A stretch of DNA of 64,000 bases, taken from NCBI RefSeq assembly GCF_014193845.1, contig NZ_JACHZX010000001.1, forward strand, positions 744,001 through 808,000, given 5' to 3'. A program made the position numbers and the translations under genes. This DNA is from Sphingomonas sp. BK345 (lineage in GTDB: Bacteria > Pseudomonadota > Alphaproteobacteria > Sphingomonadales > Sphingomonadaceae). Shown here piece by piece: positions 7,669-17,908 of this stretch; within the stretch, counting starts at the first letter, position 1, and every line of letters begins with the position of its first letter. The notes below the pieces were generated by a model that was given only the letters and a program-made list of their open reading frames with translations, was not told the origin of the DNA and searched no databases.

Positions 7669-8493
7669 TTAGCCGAGCAGCTTCATCACGCCCTGCTGCG
7701 ACTGGTTGGCCTGCGCCAGCATCGCGGTGGAGGCCTGGTTGAGGATCTGCGACTTGGCGAGCGCGGTGGTCTCGGTCGAGAAGTCGGCGTCCTCGATGCG
7801 GCTGCGCGCGTCGGTGAGGTTGGTGACGTTCGCCGTCGCGTTGTTCACCGCCGACTCGAGCCGGTTCTGCGCCGAACCCAGCGAGGCGCGCGCACCCGAC
7901 ACCTCGGCGATCGCCGCATCATAGTCGTCGAGCGAGGCGCTGGTGGAGGCGTCGGCGAACGTCTTGGTGGTGACGATGTTCAGCTTGGACGCGGCGTCGC
8001 CGAAGTTGACCGACTGCAGCTTCACGGTGTCGCCGCTGTTCGCGCCGGTCTGAATGTCGAAGCCGGTCGCTGCCGCCGCGTCGAACAGCTTCTTGCCGTT
8101 GAACGCCGTGGTGGTGACGATCGAGCTGATCTGCGCCTTCAGCGCCGACTGCTCCGAGCGGATCGAGTCGGTGTCGGTCGACGAATAGGTGCCGTTGGCG
8201 GCCTGGACGGTCAGCTCGCGCATGCGCTGCAGCATGTTCGAGACCTCGCCCAGCGCGCCTTCCGCGGTCTGCGCCATCGAGATGCCGTCGTTCGAGTTGC
8301 GGATGCCCTGGCTCATGCCGCGGATCTGCGACGTCATCGAGTTGCTGATCGCCAGACCGGCGGCGTCGTCCTTCGCCGAGTTGATGCGCTTGCCGGTCGA
8401 CAGGCGCTCCATCGAGACCGACAGGGCCTTGTTGGCGCTGTTCGAGGCGGTGGTGGCGCGCAGCGCCGAGGTGTTCGAGTTGATCACGGTCAT
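7669..8493 (-). CDS. Flagellin (copy 2)
   Basis: The 274-residue protein is almost identical to copy 1 in its first 110 and last 75 residues and differs in the short central region (about residues 115-195), where it has [15 protein letters not shown] sequence. Both D0/D1 ends are intact. The flanking 3' untranslated region and the upstream leader are also similar to copy 1, so this is a tandem gene duplication. A candidate FliA promoter lies at 8565-8591. Confidence 0.97.
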   Translation of the reverse strand: MTVINSNTSALRATTASNSANKALSVSMERLSTGKRINSAKDDAAGLAISNSMTSQIRGMSQGIRNSNDGISMAQTAEGALGEVSNMLQRMRELTVQAANGTYSSTDTDSIRSEQSALKAQISSIVTTTAFNGKKLFDAAAATGFDIQTGANSGDTVKLQSVNFGDAASKLNIVTTKTFADASTSASLDDYDAAIAEVSGARASLGSAQNRLESAVNNATANVTNLTDARSRIEDADFSTETTALAKSQILNQASTAMLAQANQSQQGVMKLLG

Positions 8494-8564
8494 GGCAAAA
8501 TCTCCGTCTGCTCGGCCCGTCCCGCCGCCCCCGAATGAGCAGGTGGCCGCGCCGTCACCGCCTC

Positions 8565-8591
8565 AAACGACCGTGCCCGACGGAGCTTTAG
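8565..8591 (-). promoter_or_regulatory. Candidate FliA (sigma-28) promoter of flagellin copy 2
   Basis: On the minus strand CTAAA (8591-8587) is followed after 15 bases by GTCGTTT (8571-8565), the same motif and spacing as at flagellin copy 1 and flgM. Confidence 0.6.
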
Positions 8592-8772
8592 CGAAATTCT
8601 TTGACCCGCACCGGCGAGGCCCCGACCCTGCCCCGAGCCCCTCCCCTACGTACGCGCGCGCGTGACGCGGACGCTCGCGCCCCCGGAAAAAACCTGCCGG
8701 TCGCCGGCAATTATACTCCGCGTTAACCACTGGCGGCGCATTCAAGCCTTCGAGATTCGAGGGATATTTCCG

Positions 8773-10040
<1,268 letters not shown>

Positions 10041-10044
<4 letters not shown>

Positions 10045-10397
10045 GCGCGGTGGGAGGCGTCGGCGGCATCGACCGCGTCATGGCGCTGCGCGCGCAGATC
10101 CTCGAGCGCAACGCCGCGCTGAGCCGCGCCGGTGCCGCCGCCCCGGCCGCCGCGCCGCAGAGCGCCTCGGCCAACGCGACCAGCTTCGCCGACACGATGC
10201 AGACCGCGCTCGCCAAGGTGAACGACGGCCAGCAGAAGGCCTCGGCGCTGAGCGAGTCCTACGAGCGCGGCGAGACCGTCGACATCGCCAAGGTCATGCT
10301 GGCGCGCCAGGAGGCCTCGGTCGGCTTCGAGGCGACGCTGCAGGTCCGCAACAAGATCCTGTCCGCCTACAAGGACATCATGAGCATGCCGGTCTGA
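10041..10397 (+). CDS. fliE: Flagellar hook-basal body complex protein FliE
   Basis: The 118-residue protein has a low-complexity Ala/Pro/Ser stretch and a C-terminal helical region (VDIAKVMLARQEASVGFEAT, then LQVRNKILSAYKDIMSMPV) that matches the FliE family, including the final YxxIMxMxV. FliE joins the MS-ring to the rod. The gene begins inside the stop of the activator gene and ends 1 base before fliF, so it opens the fliEFGHIJ operon. Confidence 0.93.
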
Positions 10398-10398
10398 T

Positions 10399-12141
10399 AT
10401 GAGCAACGCTCTCACCCCCTCGCCGCAGAACCCCGCCGCGATCACGCTGGTGCCGGAGAAGTTCGCCAACCCGCTGCGCCAGATCCAGGGCGTGTTCGCG
10501 CAGCCCGCGGTGCGCCGCGCCGGCCCGATGGCGCTGATGGTCGGTCTGATCGGCGCCGCCGGCCTGGCCTGGTCGGCGCTGTCGACCCCGCCGCAGAAGG
10601 TGCTGTTCTCCGGTCTGCCCGACTCGGACAAGGCCGCGGTGACCAGCGCGCTCAGCGCCGCCAACATCACCAGCCACGTCGATTCCTCGTCGGACGCGCT
10701 GACCGTCAACGAGGAGGATTTCAGCAAGGCGCGGATGCTGCTCGCCGGCCAAGGCCTGCCCAAGGCGGCGCCGGGCGGCTACGCGATCCTCGACCAGCTG
10801 CCGATGGGCGTCAGCCGCGCGGTCGAGGGCGAGCGGCTGCGCCAGGCGCGCGAGACCGAGCTCGCCCGCTCGATCCAGGAGATCGACTCGGTCGCCGAGG
10901 CGCGTGTCCACCTCGCCATGCCCGAGGCCAGCGTGTTCGTGCGCGACAATGCCGCGCCCTCCGCCTCGGTGGTGCTCAAGCTACAGGGCGGGCGCTCGCT
11001 GAGCGACGCGCAGGTCAGCTCGATCGTCAACCTGGTCGCCTCGTCGGTGCCGGGGATGAAGCCCGATTCGGTCACCGTGGTCGACCAGCTCGGCGGCCTG
11101 CTCACCAAGTCGGGCGACGGTGCCGACGCCGCCAACGACAAGCGCATCGAGTTCCAGCGCCGCGTCGAGGACAAGTATCGCCAGCAGCTGATCCAGCTGC
11201 TCACCCCGCTGGTCGGTGCGGGGAATTTCACCGCCGAGGTGCAGGCCGACGTCAACCTCGACGAGACCAGCGCGACGCGCGAGAGCTATGACAAGGACGG
11301 CCGCCTGCGCGCCGAGACCGGCAACTGGACCGGCAACATGGCGAGCGGCCAGGCGCCCGCGGGCATCCCCGGCGCGCTGAGCAACACGCCGCCGCCGGCC
11401 TCGCAGCTGTCGACGCCGCAGCCCGCCACCGGCGCGCCCGGCACCCCGCAGCCACAGCCCGTGGCCGGCGGGCCCGCGCCCGACCCGGCCAAGCAGACCG
11501 ACTCGTTCCAGCGCGCCTATGACCTCAACAAGGAGGTCTCGGTCACCCGCGCGGCGCCGGGCAACATCAAGCGCCTGTCGGTCGCGGTGCTGCTGCGCGA
11601 CCCGGAGAAGGGCAAGCGCAACGCGATGGAGATCAACCAGATCAACGATCTGGTAAAGAGCGCGGTGGGCTTCGACCAGACCCGCAACGACAATGTCACG
11701 GTGATCAGCCGCAAGTTCGCCGACGCCACCGACGCGAACGACGCGCCCAAGTGGTACGACAATGCCTGGCTGCCGGTGCTGGCGCGCAACGTCACCGCGC
11801 TGATCATCGCGCTGCTGGTGCTGCTGCTCGGCGTGCGCCCGATCGCCAAGGCGCTGATGAAGAAGCGCGAGGACGCCAGCCCCGCGGCGCTCGCGGCGCA
11901 GGCCTCCACCTCGGGTGCCCCGCTGCTCGGCGAGGACGGCCAGCCGCTGGTCGGCGCCGACGGGCAGCCGCTGATGGGCGAGGCCGGCATCGCGGTGGCG
12001 CCGCCGGTCAGCCTCGACCAGATCGAGACCAGCCGCAGCTACGAGGAGCGGATCGGCGCGGTGCGCGGCTTCACCCGCGACAATCCCGCGCGCGCGGCGC
12101 TGGCGGTGCGTGACATGATCACCGCCGAGGCCAAGTCGTGA
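10399..12141 (+). CDS. fliF: Flagellar MS-ring protein FliF
   Basis: The 580-residue protein has two transmembrane helices (about residues 38-58 and 463-483) enclosing a periplasmic ring-building region with VLFSGLPDSDKAAV and ARVHLAMPEASVF, which are typical of the YscJ/FliF fold. A proline/glycine-rich insertion follows around residues 305-370. The C-terminal tail (SYEERIGAVRGFTRDNPARA) is the FliG-binding segment. FliF forms the MS-ring on which the motor is built. Spacing to fliE is 1 base and it overlaps fliG by 4 bases. Confidence 0.96.
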   Translation: MSNALTPSPQNPAAITLVPEKFANPLRQIQGVFAQPAVRRAGPMALMVGLIGAAGLAWSALSTPPQKVLFSGLPDSDKAAVTSALSAANITSHVDSSSDALTVNEEDFSKARMLLAGQGLPKAAPGGYAILDQLPMGVSRAVEGERLRQARETELARSIQEIDSVAEARVHLAMPEASVFVRDNAAPSASVVLKLQGGRSLSDAQVSSIVNLVASSVPGMKPDSVTVVDQLGGLLTKSGDGADAANDKRIEFQRRVEDKYRQQLIQLLTPLVGAGNFTAEVQADVNLDETSATRESYDKDGRLRAETGNWTGNMASGQAPAGIPGALSNTPPPASQLSTPQPATGAPGTPQPQPVAGGPAPDPAKQTDSFQRAYDLNKEVSVTRAAPGNIKRLSVAVLLRDPEKGKRNAMEINQINDLVKSAVGFDQTRNDNVTVISRKFADATDANDAPKWYDNAWLPVLARNVTALIIALLVLLLGVRPIAKALMKKREDASPAALAAQASTSGAPLLGEDGQPLVGADGQPLMGEAGIAVAPPVSLDQIETSRSYEERIGAVRGFTRDNPARAALAVRDMITAEAKS

Positions 12142-13166
12142 GCGCGGTCGCCGCTGCCCCGCGCACCTTCACCGGCGTCGAGCGCGCCGCGGTGCTGATG
12201 ATGCTCGTCGGGGAGGAGGAAGCCGCCGCGATCCTCCAGAAGCTCGATCCCGAGGAAGTCCGCAAATTGGGCAGCGCGATGTTCGCGGTGGCCGACGTCA
12301 GCGAGCAGGAGGTGGAGCTGGTGCTCGACGATTTCGTCGGGCGCGCGCGCGAGCGCACCGGCATCACCTTCAACCCCGGTCCCAAGGTGGAGGCCGTGAT
12401 GACCCGCGCGCTCGGCCGCGAGAAGGCCGAGAGCGTGCTGGCGCAGATCACCCCGCCCGAGGCGGTGTGCGAGATCGACCTGCTCGACTGGCTCGACGCC
12501 AGCGAGATCGCGACGATGCTCGACAAGGAACACCCGCAGATCGCCGCGGTGCTGATCGCCAACCTCGACCCCGCGGTCGGCGGCCAGGTGCTCGAGCTGC
12601 TGCCCGAGGCGGTCCAGCCCGACATCCTCCACCGCATCGCCAAGCTCGGCCCGATCACGCCCGAGGCGGTCGAGACGCTGCGCACGCTGATCGCGTCGCG
12701 CAGCGGCGGCGGCGGCAGCGGCGGCGGCCCGGTCGGCGGGCTCCAGCTCGGCGGCGCGCGCGAGGCGGCCAAGATCCTGCAGGGCGCGCGCAAGGCGACC
12801 GAGCAGCGCGTCATGCCCAAGCTGCTCAAGATGGACCGCGACATCGCGCGCCAGATCGAGGAGGCGATGTTCGTCTTCGACAATCTGCTGGAGCTCGACG
12901 ACAAGTCGCTGGGCACGCTGATCCGCAACGTCGACGGCGACACGCTGACGCGCGCGCTCAAGGGCGTGGACGAGGCGGCGCGCAACCGCATCCTCGGCTG
13001 CATGTCGGCGCGCGCCGCCGACGGCATCCGCGACGACATGGAGGCGCGCGGCCCGATGAAGCTGAGCGAGGTGCTCGAGGCGCAGAAGGTGATCATCCAG
13101 ATCGCGCGCAACCTCGCCAAGGACGGTACGATCAACATGGGGGCAGGTGACGACGATTATGTCTGA
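12138..13166 (+). CDS. fliG: Flagellar motor switch protein FliG
   Basis: The 342-residue protein has the FliG N-terminal domain that binds FliF (VERAAVLMMLVGEEEAAAIL), the middle domain with the EHPQIAAVLIANLDP motif around residue 130, and the C-terminal domain with the charged ridge that contacts MotA (LELDDKSLGTLIRNVDGDTL). A glycine-rich insertion (SGGGGSGGGPVGG) sits near residue 195. It is the rotor torque subunit and lies in the fliEFGHIJ operon, overlapping fliF by 4 bases and fliH by 8. Confidence 0.97.
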   Translation: MSAVAAAPRTFTGVERAAVLMMLVGEEEAAAILQKLDPEEVRKLGSAMFAVADVSEQEVELVLDDFVGRARERTGITFNPGPKVEAVMTRALGREKAESVLAQITPPEAVCEIDLLDWLDASEIATMLDKEHPQIAAVLIANLDPAVGGQVLELLPEAVQPDILHRIAKLGPITPEAVETLRTLIASRSGGGGSGGGPVGGLQLGGAREAAKILQGARKATEQRVMPKLLKMDRDIARQIEEAMFVFDNLLELDDKSLGTLIRNVDGDTLTRALKGVDEAARNRILGCMSARAADGIRDDMEARGPMKLSEVLEAQKVIIQIARNLAKDGTINMGAGDDDYV

Positions 13167-13905
13167 GGCGACGTTCGTCATCGGGCTGCCGGCACGTGCC
13201 GACGCGGCCGCCACCACGCGCGCGCGCGCGCAGTCCGAGTCCACCGGCGGCTTCACCCCCGCCGACCTGATCGCGCGGATCGAGCAGGCGTTCGGCGCGC
13301 GCCCGCCCGAGACGGCCGCAACCGCCGAGCAGCCGCGCCATTTCGCGCCGGCCGATCCGGCGAGCGACCCGACCGCGGGCTGGGACATGCTCGACCCCGC
13401 GGGGCAGCCGCTGCCCTGCCTCGAGCAGGTCGAGGCCGCGCGCTCGGAGGGTTATGAGGAGGGCTTCGCCGCCGCTACCCACGCCGCGCAGGCCGAGGCG
13501 GCGCGCGACCGCGCCTTGCTCGACGGCGTCGCCGCGCAGCTGCGCGGCGGCGGCGCGATCGACCGCGCCGCACTGGCCGAGACGCTGCGCCGTACCGTGC
13601 TGACGCTCGTCACCGCGGTGGTGGGCGAGACCGGCGTCTCCGGCCCGCTGCTCGCCGCGCGCGTCGAGGCCGCGGTCGACCTGCTCGCCGACGCGAGCGA
13701 GTCGGCGATGCTGCGGGTCAACCCGGAGGACGTCGCGCTGCTCGCCGGGTTGCTGCCCGACACGATCTTCCCGGTCGGCGACGCCGCGGTGGCGCGCGGC
13801 AGCTTCGTCATGGAAGCGGCCTCGACGATCGTCGAGGACGGCCCCGCGCTGTGGATGGAGCAGCTGACGGCGGCGATCGAGCGCGCGGCGGTGCCCGCGT
13901 GCTGA
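13159..13905 (+). CDS. fliH: Flagellar assembly protein FliH
   Basis: The 248-residue protein lies between fliG and fliI, where fliH is expected. It has the alanine-rich helical middle with a YEEGFAAATHAAQAEAARDR heptad segment and a C-terminal domain (VGETGVSGPLLAARVEAAVD) like that of FliH and type III regulators. FliH binds the ATPase FliI and holds it at the export gate. I chose ATG 13159, overlapping fliG by 8 bases; a GTG at 13147 is an alternative. Confidence 0.85.
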   Translation: MSEATFVIGLPARADAAATTRARAQSESTGGFTPADLIARIEQAFGARPPETAATAEQPRHFAPADPASDPTAGWDMLDPAGQPLPCLEQVEAARSEGYEEGFAAATHAAQAEAARDRALLDGVAAQLRGGGAIDRAALAETLRRTVLTLVTAVVGETGVSGPLLAARVEAAVDLLADASESAMLRVNPEDVALLAGLLPDTIFPVGDAAVARGSFVMEAASTIVEDGPALWMEQLTAAIERAAVPAC

Positions 13906-15230
13906 ACCGCTTCGCCGACGATTACCTCGCCACGCTGGCCGAGGCCGCGCCGCGCTTCGCCGCCAAGGTCTCGGGGCGGCTGTCGTCCTACGACGGGCTG
14001 CTGATGGAGGCGGTGGGGCTGTCGCTGCCGGTCGGCACCGTGTGCCGCATCGGCGCCGCGGGCACCGCGCAGGTCGAGGCCGAGGTGATCGGCTTCCGCA
14101 ACGGCCGCACGCTGATGATGAACCTGGGCGGCCCCGCCGCGCTGCTGCCCAACGCGCCGGTGCGCCCGCTCGGCCCGCCGGGCGAGGCCGAGGTCGGCGC
14201 AGCGCTGCTGGGGCGCGTGGTCGACGGCTCGGGCGTCCCGATCGACGGGCTCGGCCCGATCCGCGGCGCCGGACGCTGGCCGCTCGCGGGGCACATGCAG
14301 TCGCCGCTCGACCGCGGTCGCGTGCTCGCCCCGCTCGACGTCGGCGTGCGCGCGATCAACGGGCTGCTCACCGTCGGCCAGGGCCAGCGCGTCGGCATCA
14401 TGGCGGGCTCGGGCGTCGGCAAGTCGGTGCTGCTCGGCATGATGGTGCGCGCGGCGCAGGCCGACGTGATCGTGATCGGGCTGATCGGCGAGCGCTCGCG
14501 CGAGGTCGCCGATTTCCTCGAGACCAAGGTGGCGGGCGAGGCGCGGCAGCGCGCGGTGGTCGTGGCGGTGCCCGCCAACCACTCGCCGGTGCTGCGCATC
14601 CGCGGCGCGCTGCGCGCCACCGCGATCGCCGAAGCCTTTCGCGCCGAGGGCAAGAAGGTGCTGCTGATCATCGACTCGCTCACCCGCGTGGCGCACGCCG
14701 GGCGCGAGATCGGGCTGGCGCTGGGCGAGCCCGCCTCGGCGCGCGGCTATCCGCCCTCCGCCATCGCGATGCTGCCCAACCTGCTGGAGCGTGCCGGCTC
14801 GGACGTGAACACCGGCGGCTCGATCACCGGCATCTACACCGTGCTGGCCGACGGCGACGACGGCAACGATCCCGTGGTCGACTCGGCGCGCTCGATCCTC
14901 GACGGGCATATCGTGCTGAGCCGCGCGATGGCGGAGCGCGCGGTCTATCCCGCGATCGACGTCTCCAAGTCGATCAGCCGCGTGATGAACGACATCGTGC
15001 CCGCCGAGCACCAGCAGGCCGCGCGCGCGCTGCGCCGCCATCTCGCCACCTACGAGGAGAACCGCGACCTGGTGCTGATGGGCGCCTATCGCTCGGGCAG
15101 CGACGCCGCGATCGACAATGCCATCGCCTATTACCCCGCGATCACCGAGTTCATCCGCCAGGAGACGTCGCAGGTGGTGCCGCTGGCGGACGCCGCGGCC
15201 GAGCTGGTCGGCGTGTTCGGCGATGGCTGA
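13899..15230 (+). CDS. fliI: Flagellum-specific ATPase FliI
   Basis: The 443-residue protein carries the P-loop GIMAGSGVGKSVLLG near residue 170, the Walker B strand KVLLIIDSLTRVAHAGREIG, and the signatures ARGYPPSAIAMLPNLLER and SITGIYTVLADGDD that are shared by FliI and type III ATPases. It unfolds and unloads export substrates at the flagellar gate. A GTG at 13899, overlapping the fliH stop by 7 bases, gives the normal FliI N terminus (LNRFADDYLATL); no nearby ATG fits. Confidence 0.96.
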   Translation: MLNRFADDYLATLAEAAPRFAAKVSGRLSSYDGLLMEAVGLSLPVGTVCRIGAAGTAQVEAEVIGFRNGRTLMMNLGGPAALLPNAPVRPLGPPGEAEVGAALLGRVVDGSGVPIDGLGPIRGAGRWPLAGHMQSPLDRGRVLAPLDVGVRAINGLLTVGQGQRVGIMAGSGVGKSVLLGMMVRAAQADVIVIGLIGERSREVADFLETKVAGEARQRAVVVAVPANHSPVLRIRGALRATAIAEAFRAEGKKVLLIIDSLTRVAHAGREIGLALGEPASARGYPPSAIAMLPNLLERAGSDVNTGGSITGIYTVLADGDDGNDPVVDSARSILDGHIVLSRAMAERAVYPAIDVSKSISRVMNDIVPAEHQQAARALRRHLATYEENRDLVLMGAYRSGSDAAIDNAIAYYPAITEFIRQETSQVVPLADAAAELVGVFGDG

Positions 15231-15633
15231 CGCCGCGCGGCTCAAGCGGCTGCACCGCGTGCGCACGCTCCAGCTCGGGCTGGCGCGCGCCGACGAGGCG
15301 CGCGCGCGGGCGCAGCTGACGAGCGAGACTCAGCTGGCGCACCGCATCGGCCAGCTGGTCGACGCGGTGGCGCCGGTGCCGACCGCGGCGACCGGCGCGG
15401 TCAACCTCGCCGCCGCGGCGCATTTCCGCGAGCGGCTGCAGCGCTCGGCCGAGGCGGCGGTGAACCGCGTCCGCATGGCCGAGCAGCACGCCGAGCGCAG
15501 CGGCGAGGTCACCCGATCGGCCAGGCGCGACCAGAATGCGGTGGAGAAGCTGATCGACCGCCGGCGCGCCGAGGACGTGCGCGCCGAGATGAAGGCGCTG
15601 GAGGACGCGCCCGCGCCGGTGCCGCGGCGGTAG
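15223..15633 (+). CDS. fliJ: Flagellar export protein FliJ
   Basis: The 136-residue protein is almost entirely helical and rich in Arg, Ala and Glu, with heptad spacing (LKRLHRVRTLQLGLARADEA and later VEKLIDRRRAEDVRAEMKAL), as expected for the coiled-coil FliJ. It follows fliI with an 8-base overlap and ends the operon. FliJ works as the central stalk of the FliI ATPase and recycles chaperones. Primary sequence conservation in this family is low, so position is important to the call. Confidence 0.8.
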   Translation: MADAARLKRLHRVRTLQLGLARADEARARAQLTSETQLAHRIGQLVDAVAPVPTAATGAVNLAAAAHFRERLQRSAEAAVNRVRMAEQHAERSGEVTRSARRDQNAVEKLIDRRRAEDVRAEMKALEDAPAPVPRR

Positions 15634-15782
15634 GGGGCGGCAAAGGGCGGCGTAGTGCCTCCTGTTCCCCGGCGCAGGCCGGGACCCAGGTGGGGAGGTG
15701 CCTGTGGAAGGCACCGCGGGCCGTCCAACTCGCCCCTCCTCCAGCTACCGGTTCCCGACCGATCGCCGGCGCTCGTCGCGCG

Positions 15783-16204
15783 TCAGTCGCCGCTCACCTC
15801 GCCCAGGTCATCCTTCAGCTTCGCCCTGACCCGTCGGCGCCGAGCGTCCCTGATCAGGTCGCTGATCTCGTCGAGCAGCACGATCCCCTCTTCGGCTTGC
15901 CCCGTCTTCATATCGGGATCGGCTTCGAACAGCGCCTTGGCCCGCGCGGACATGTCGATCGCCTTGGCGTAATTGTCCTCGCCCCGCTTCTCTCGCACGA
16001 GCTCCAGGCCATTGTTCAACTCATAGAAGTCCGCCTCGAGGAACGTTTCCGGAAAGTAGCCGGTTTTCTTTTTGAACTTTCTGGAGACGTGCAATACCAT
16101 CGCCCCGAGCTGGTCGTAAATCTCACCAAGCGTTTCTGGATATATGGCCTCGGCTTAGTGATAGAACTGCTAAAGAAGTAATCTTCTTCCTCCGCGTCGT
16201 TCAT
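15783..16204 (-). pseudogene. Second immunity-like gene, broken by a one-base deletion
   Basis: Read on the minus strand, residues from 16204 give an N terminus (MNDAEEEDYFF, then SSITKPRPYI) that parallels the gene at 16359-16778. The match then continues only in another frame (ETLGEIYDQLGAMV, then TGYFPETFLEADFYELNNGL, ending GEVSGD). Adding one C at 16138-16139 (CC to CCC on the minus strand) restores a single frame of about 140 residues with PYIPETLGEI, aligned to PYVPQALSEI of the neighbour. It may be a real pseudogene or a sequencing error. The intact C-terminal part could still be made from an ATG at 16100. Confidence 0.75.
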
Positions 16205-16358
16205 TCTGCAGCTTCCCTCCGGGAGGCATTACCCCTCCTGCGTTGCCCTGACAATCGCGACTGCAAATGGCAAACCCCCGTAGCGCGAGATCTTTAAACC
16301 TGCCGGTCGGACGTGCCGTCCATTCGGCATCCCGCCAGCCGCTCGCCACAGCAGACCG

Positions 16359-16778
16359 TCAGTCGCCGGTCACCTCGCCGTCATCGTCCTTGAGACCGCT
16401 CTCGTAGCGGTGGCGTCGCACCGCGTTGATCAGCTGATCGATCTCGTCGAGCAGCCGATTGCCTTCCCTCGTCTTCTCGCTGCCAATATCTGGTGCTTGT
16501 AAAAACAACGCCTTCGCGCGGCCTGACAGCTCGATTGCCTTGCCGTGAACATCCTCCCCGAGCTTCTCGCGCATACGGTCTAGGCCACTATTAAGCTCGA
16601 AAAAGTTCGACTCGAGGCTCGTGTCTGGAAAATACCCGGTCGTGTCTTTGAAGTGAGGCGATTTGAGCATCATCGATCCAAGCTGATCCTCGATCTCGCT
16701 CAGCGCTTGCGGCACATAAGGCTGAGGATTGGTAATAGAGCTTCTATAAACAATATTCTCTTCTTCCTCGATCATCAC
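16359..16778 (-). CDS. Candidate immunity protein for the adjacent toxin-like gene
   Basis: The 139-residue acidic protein has no signal peptide or membrane segment and no family I recognise. Its start overlaps the stop of the toxin-like gene by 4 bases (ATGA), and a diverged, frameshifted copy follows it. Toxin, then cognate immunity gene, then a duplicated immunity gene is the usual order of polymorphic toxin loci, and that is the basis of the call. Its coding sequence is visibly poorer in G+C than the flagellar and GTA genes on either side, which suggests acquisition by transfer. Neutralisation of the toxin is inferred, not seen. Confidence 0.55.
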   Translation of the reverse strand: MMIEEEENIVYRSSITNPQPYVPQALSEIEDQLGSMMLKSPHFKDTTGYFPDTSLESNFFELNSGLDRMREKLGEDVHGKAIELSGRAKALFLQAPDIGSEKTREGNRLLDEIDQLINAVRRHRYESGLKDDDGEVTGD

Positions 16779-17845
16779 TTTGCCCTCCTTATGATGTAAC
16801 TACCGCCTTCCTGCTGAGGCCTGACGATGACAACCGCAGAAGGCCTCGACCTACCCTCAAAGAATTGACGCACCTGACTGTCACTCATCCTTTTTTCTGA
16901 CAGCGAAACATCAAAAAATACATCACCGATGCGAAGATCAGGAATACGAAAGCCCGATCCTTCGCTTAGATACTCTCTTCTGTTTACGGCGATCTGCGCA
17001 CCTCCGGACGTTACCACTCCAGCGGCGTTGAACCGTCGTCTTAAGCCCCTACGGACTTCTTGATCGATAAAATTGCCTAAGGCCTCCCGCTCGTGAAGCC
17101 GGACCGGCAGAGCAGAAGCCGCAAGTCTCGCACTACCGTCGACATAGGCGTCATCAGCGATCTGCTGCATTGTTCGGACAGCCTCGACTCGCAACGGCCC
17201 AAGATCACCTTTGACACGCATCATAACAACAGCCCGATTGAAGCGAAGGTCATCGATGAGGCGTCGCTGACCCGCCTCGGTGGACGGGAACTGGAACGAT
17301 TGGTAAACGAAGTTCGGATCCAGCGCCTTAATGTCCGCGAGAATCTTGTCCGCCTGCGCGCGCATGAGGGCGGTACGGATCTCTGCGCCAGGGCCTGTTA
17401 TGTTCAGGAAGCCGTCCAACGGCGCCAGCAAGGCACCGGCCGGCGTGTCACGCAGGATCGGCAGCTCATCCAGCGTCATCGGATCCTCGAAGGCGCGGAT
17501 GTTGCCGCCGCGCGTCTCGGGCGGCTCCGGCGCGCCGATCGGGATCAGCGTCGGCCCCGGCTCACCCGGCCGGTAGACGCCGTCCGAGCGGACGACGCCG
17601 CCGCCCTCTCCCGCGCCGCCGCCGCCCTCACCTACTCGTTCCGACGGTCCGTCGCGCGCCGCCGCCTCGCCGCCCGGCCCGGACGTGAAGCGACCGTCGC
17701 GCGGGTCGTGCCAGGGGTTGAACTTCAGCTCGACGCCGTCGTCGCGGTGGGTCGGGATCCGCCCCGTCCGTATCCAGATCGAGAATAAGCGCCGTCGTTC
17801 AGCGGGGCTCACCCCCGCCGGTATCCATGCCCGCTCCATGTTCAT
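16775..17845 (-). CDS. Candidate polymorphic toxin with conserved N-terminal module
   Basis: The 356-residue protein starts with a module of 59 residues containing RRRLFSIWIRTGRIPT and VELKFNPWHDPRDGRFTS; the gene at 62932-63519 has the same module (48 of 59 identical) joined to an unrelated sequence. A Gly/Glu-rich linker follows (about 60-90), then a helical region, then a compact C-terminal domain. Around residues 299-318 the pattern IPDLRIGDVFFDVSLSEK could be the core of a PD-(D/E)xK-like nuclease; this is a weak inference. I chose the ATG at 17845 because the conserved module begins there and the upstream DNA is conserved as DNA. No signal peptide is visible, so the export route is unknown. 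Confidence 0.6.
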   Translation of the reverse strand: MNMERAWIPAGVSPAERRRLFSIWIRTGRIPTHRDDGVELKFNPWHDPRDGRFTSGPGGEAAARDGPSERVGEGGGGAGEGGGVVRSDGVYRPGEPGPTLIPIGAPEPPETRGGNIRAFEDPMTLDELPILRDTPAGALLAPLDGFLNITGPGAEIRTALMRAQADKILADIKALDPNFVYQSFQFPSTEAGQRRLIDDLRFNRAVVMMRVKGDLGPLRVEAVRTMQQIADDAYVDGSARLAASALPVRLHEREALGNFIDQEVRRGLRRRFNAAGVVTSGGAQIAVNRREYLSEGSGFRIPDLRIGDVFFDVSLSEKRMSDSQVRQFFEGRSRPSAVVIVRPQQEGGSYIIRRAK

Positions 17846-17864
17846 CGTGCCGCCCCGCTCTGCT

Positions 17865-17908
17865 GACGCGGCGAGAACATCTGAGCAACATTCTCCAACA
17901 AGGCAATC
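17865..17908 (-). promoter_or_regulatory. Conserved 44-bp leader upstream of the toxin-like gene
   Basis: This stretch is 43/44 identical to 63537-63580, upstream of the second toxin-like gene, and weaker similarity continues about 35 bases further upstream. It is better conserved than the coding module behind it. A shared promoter or other cis element is likely, but I cannot assign a -35 and -10 with confidence. Confidence 0.6.
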
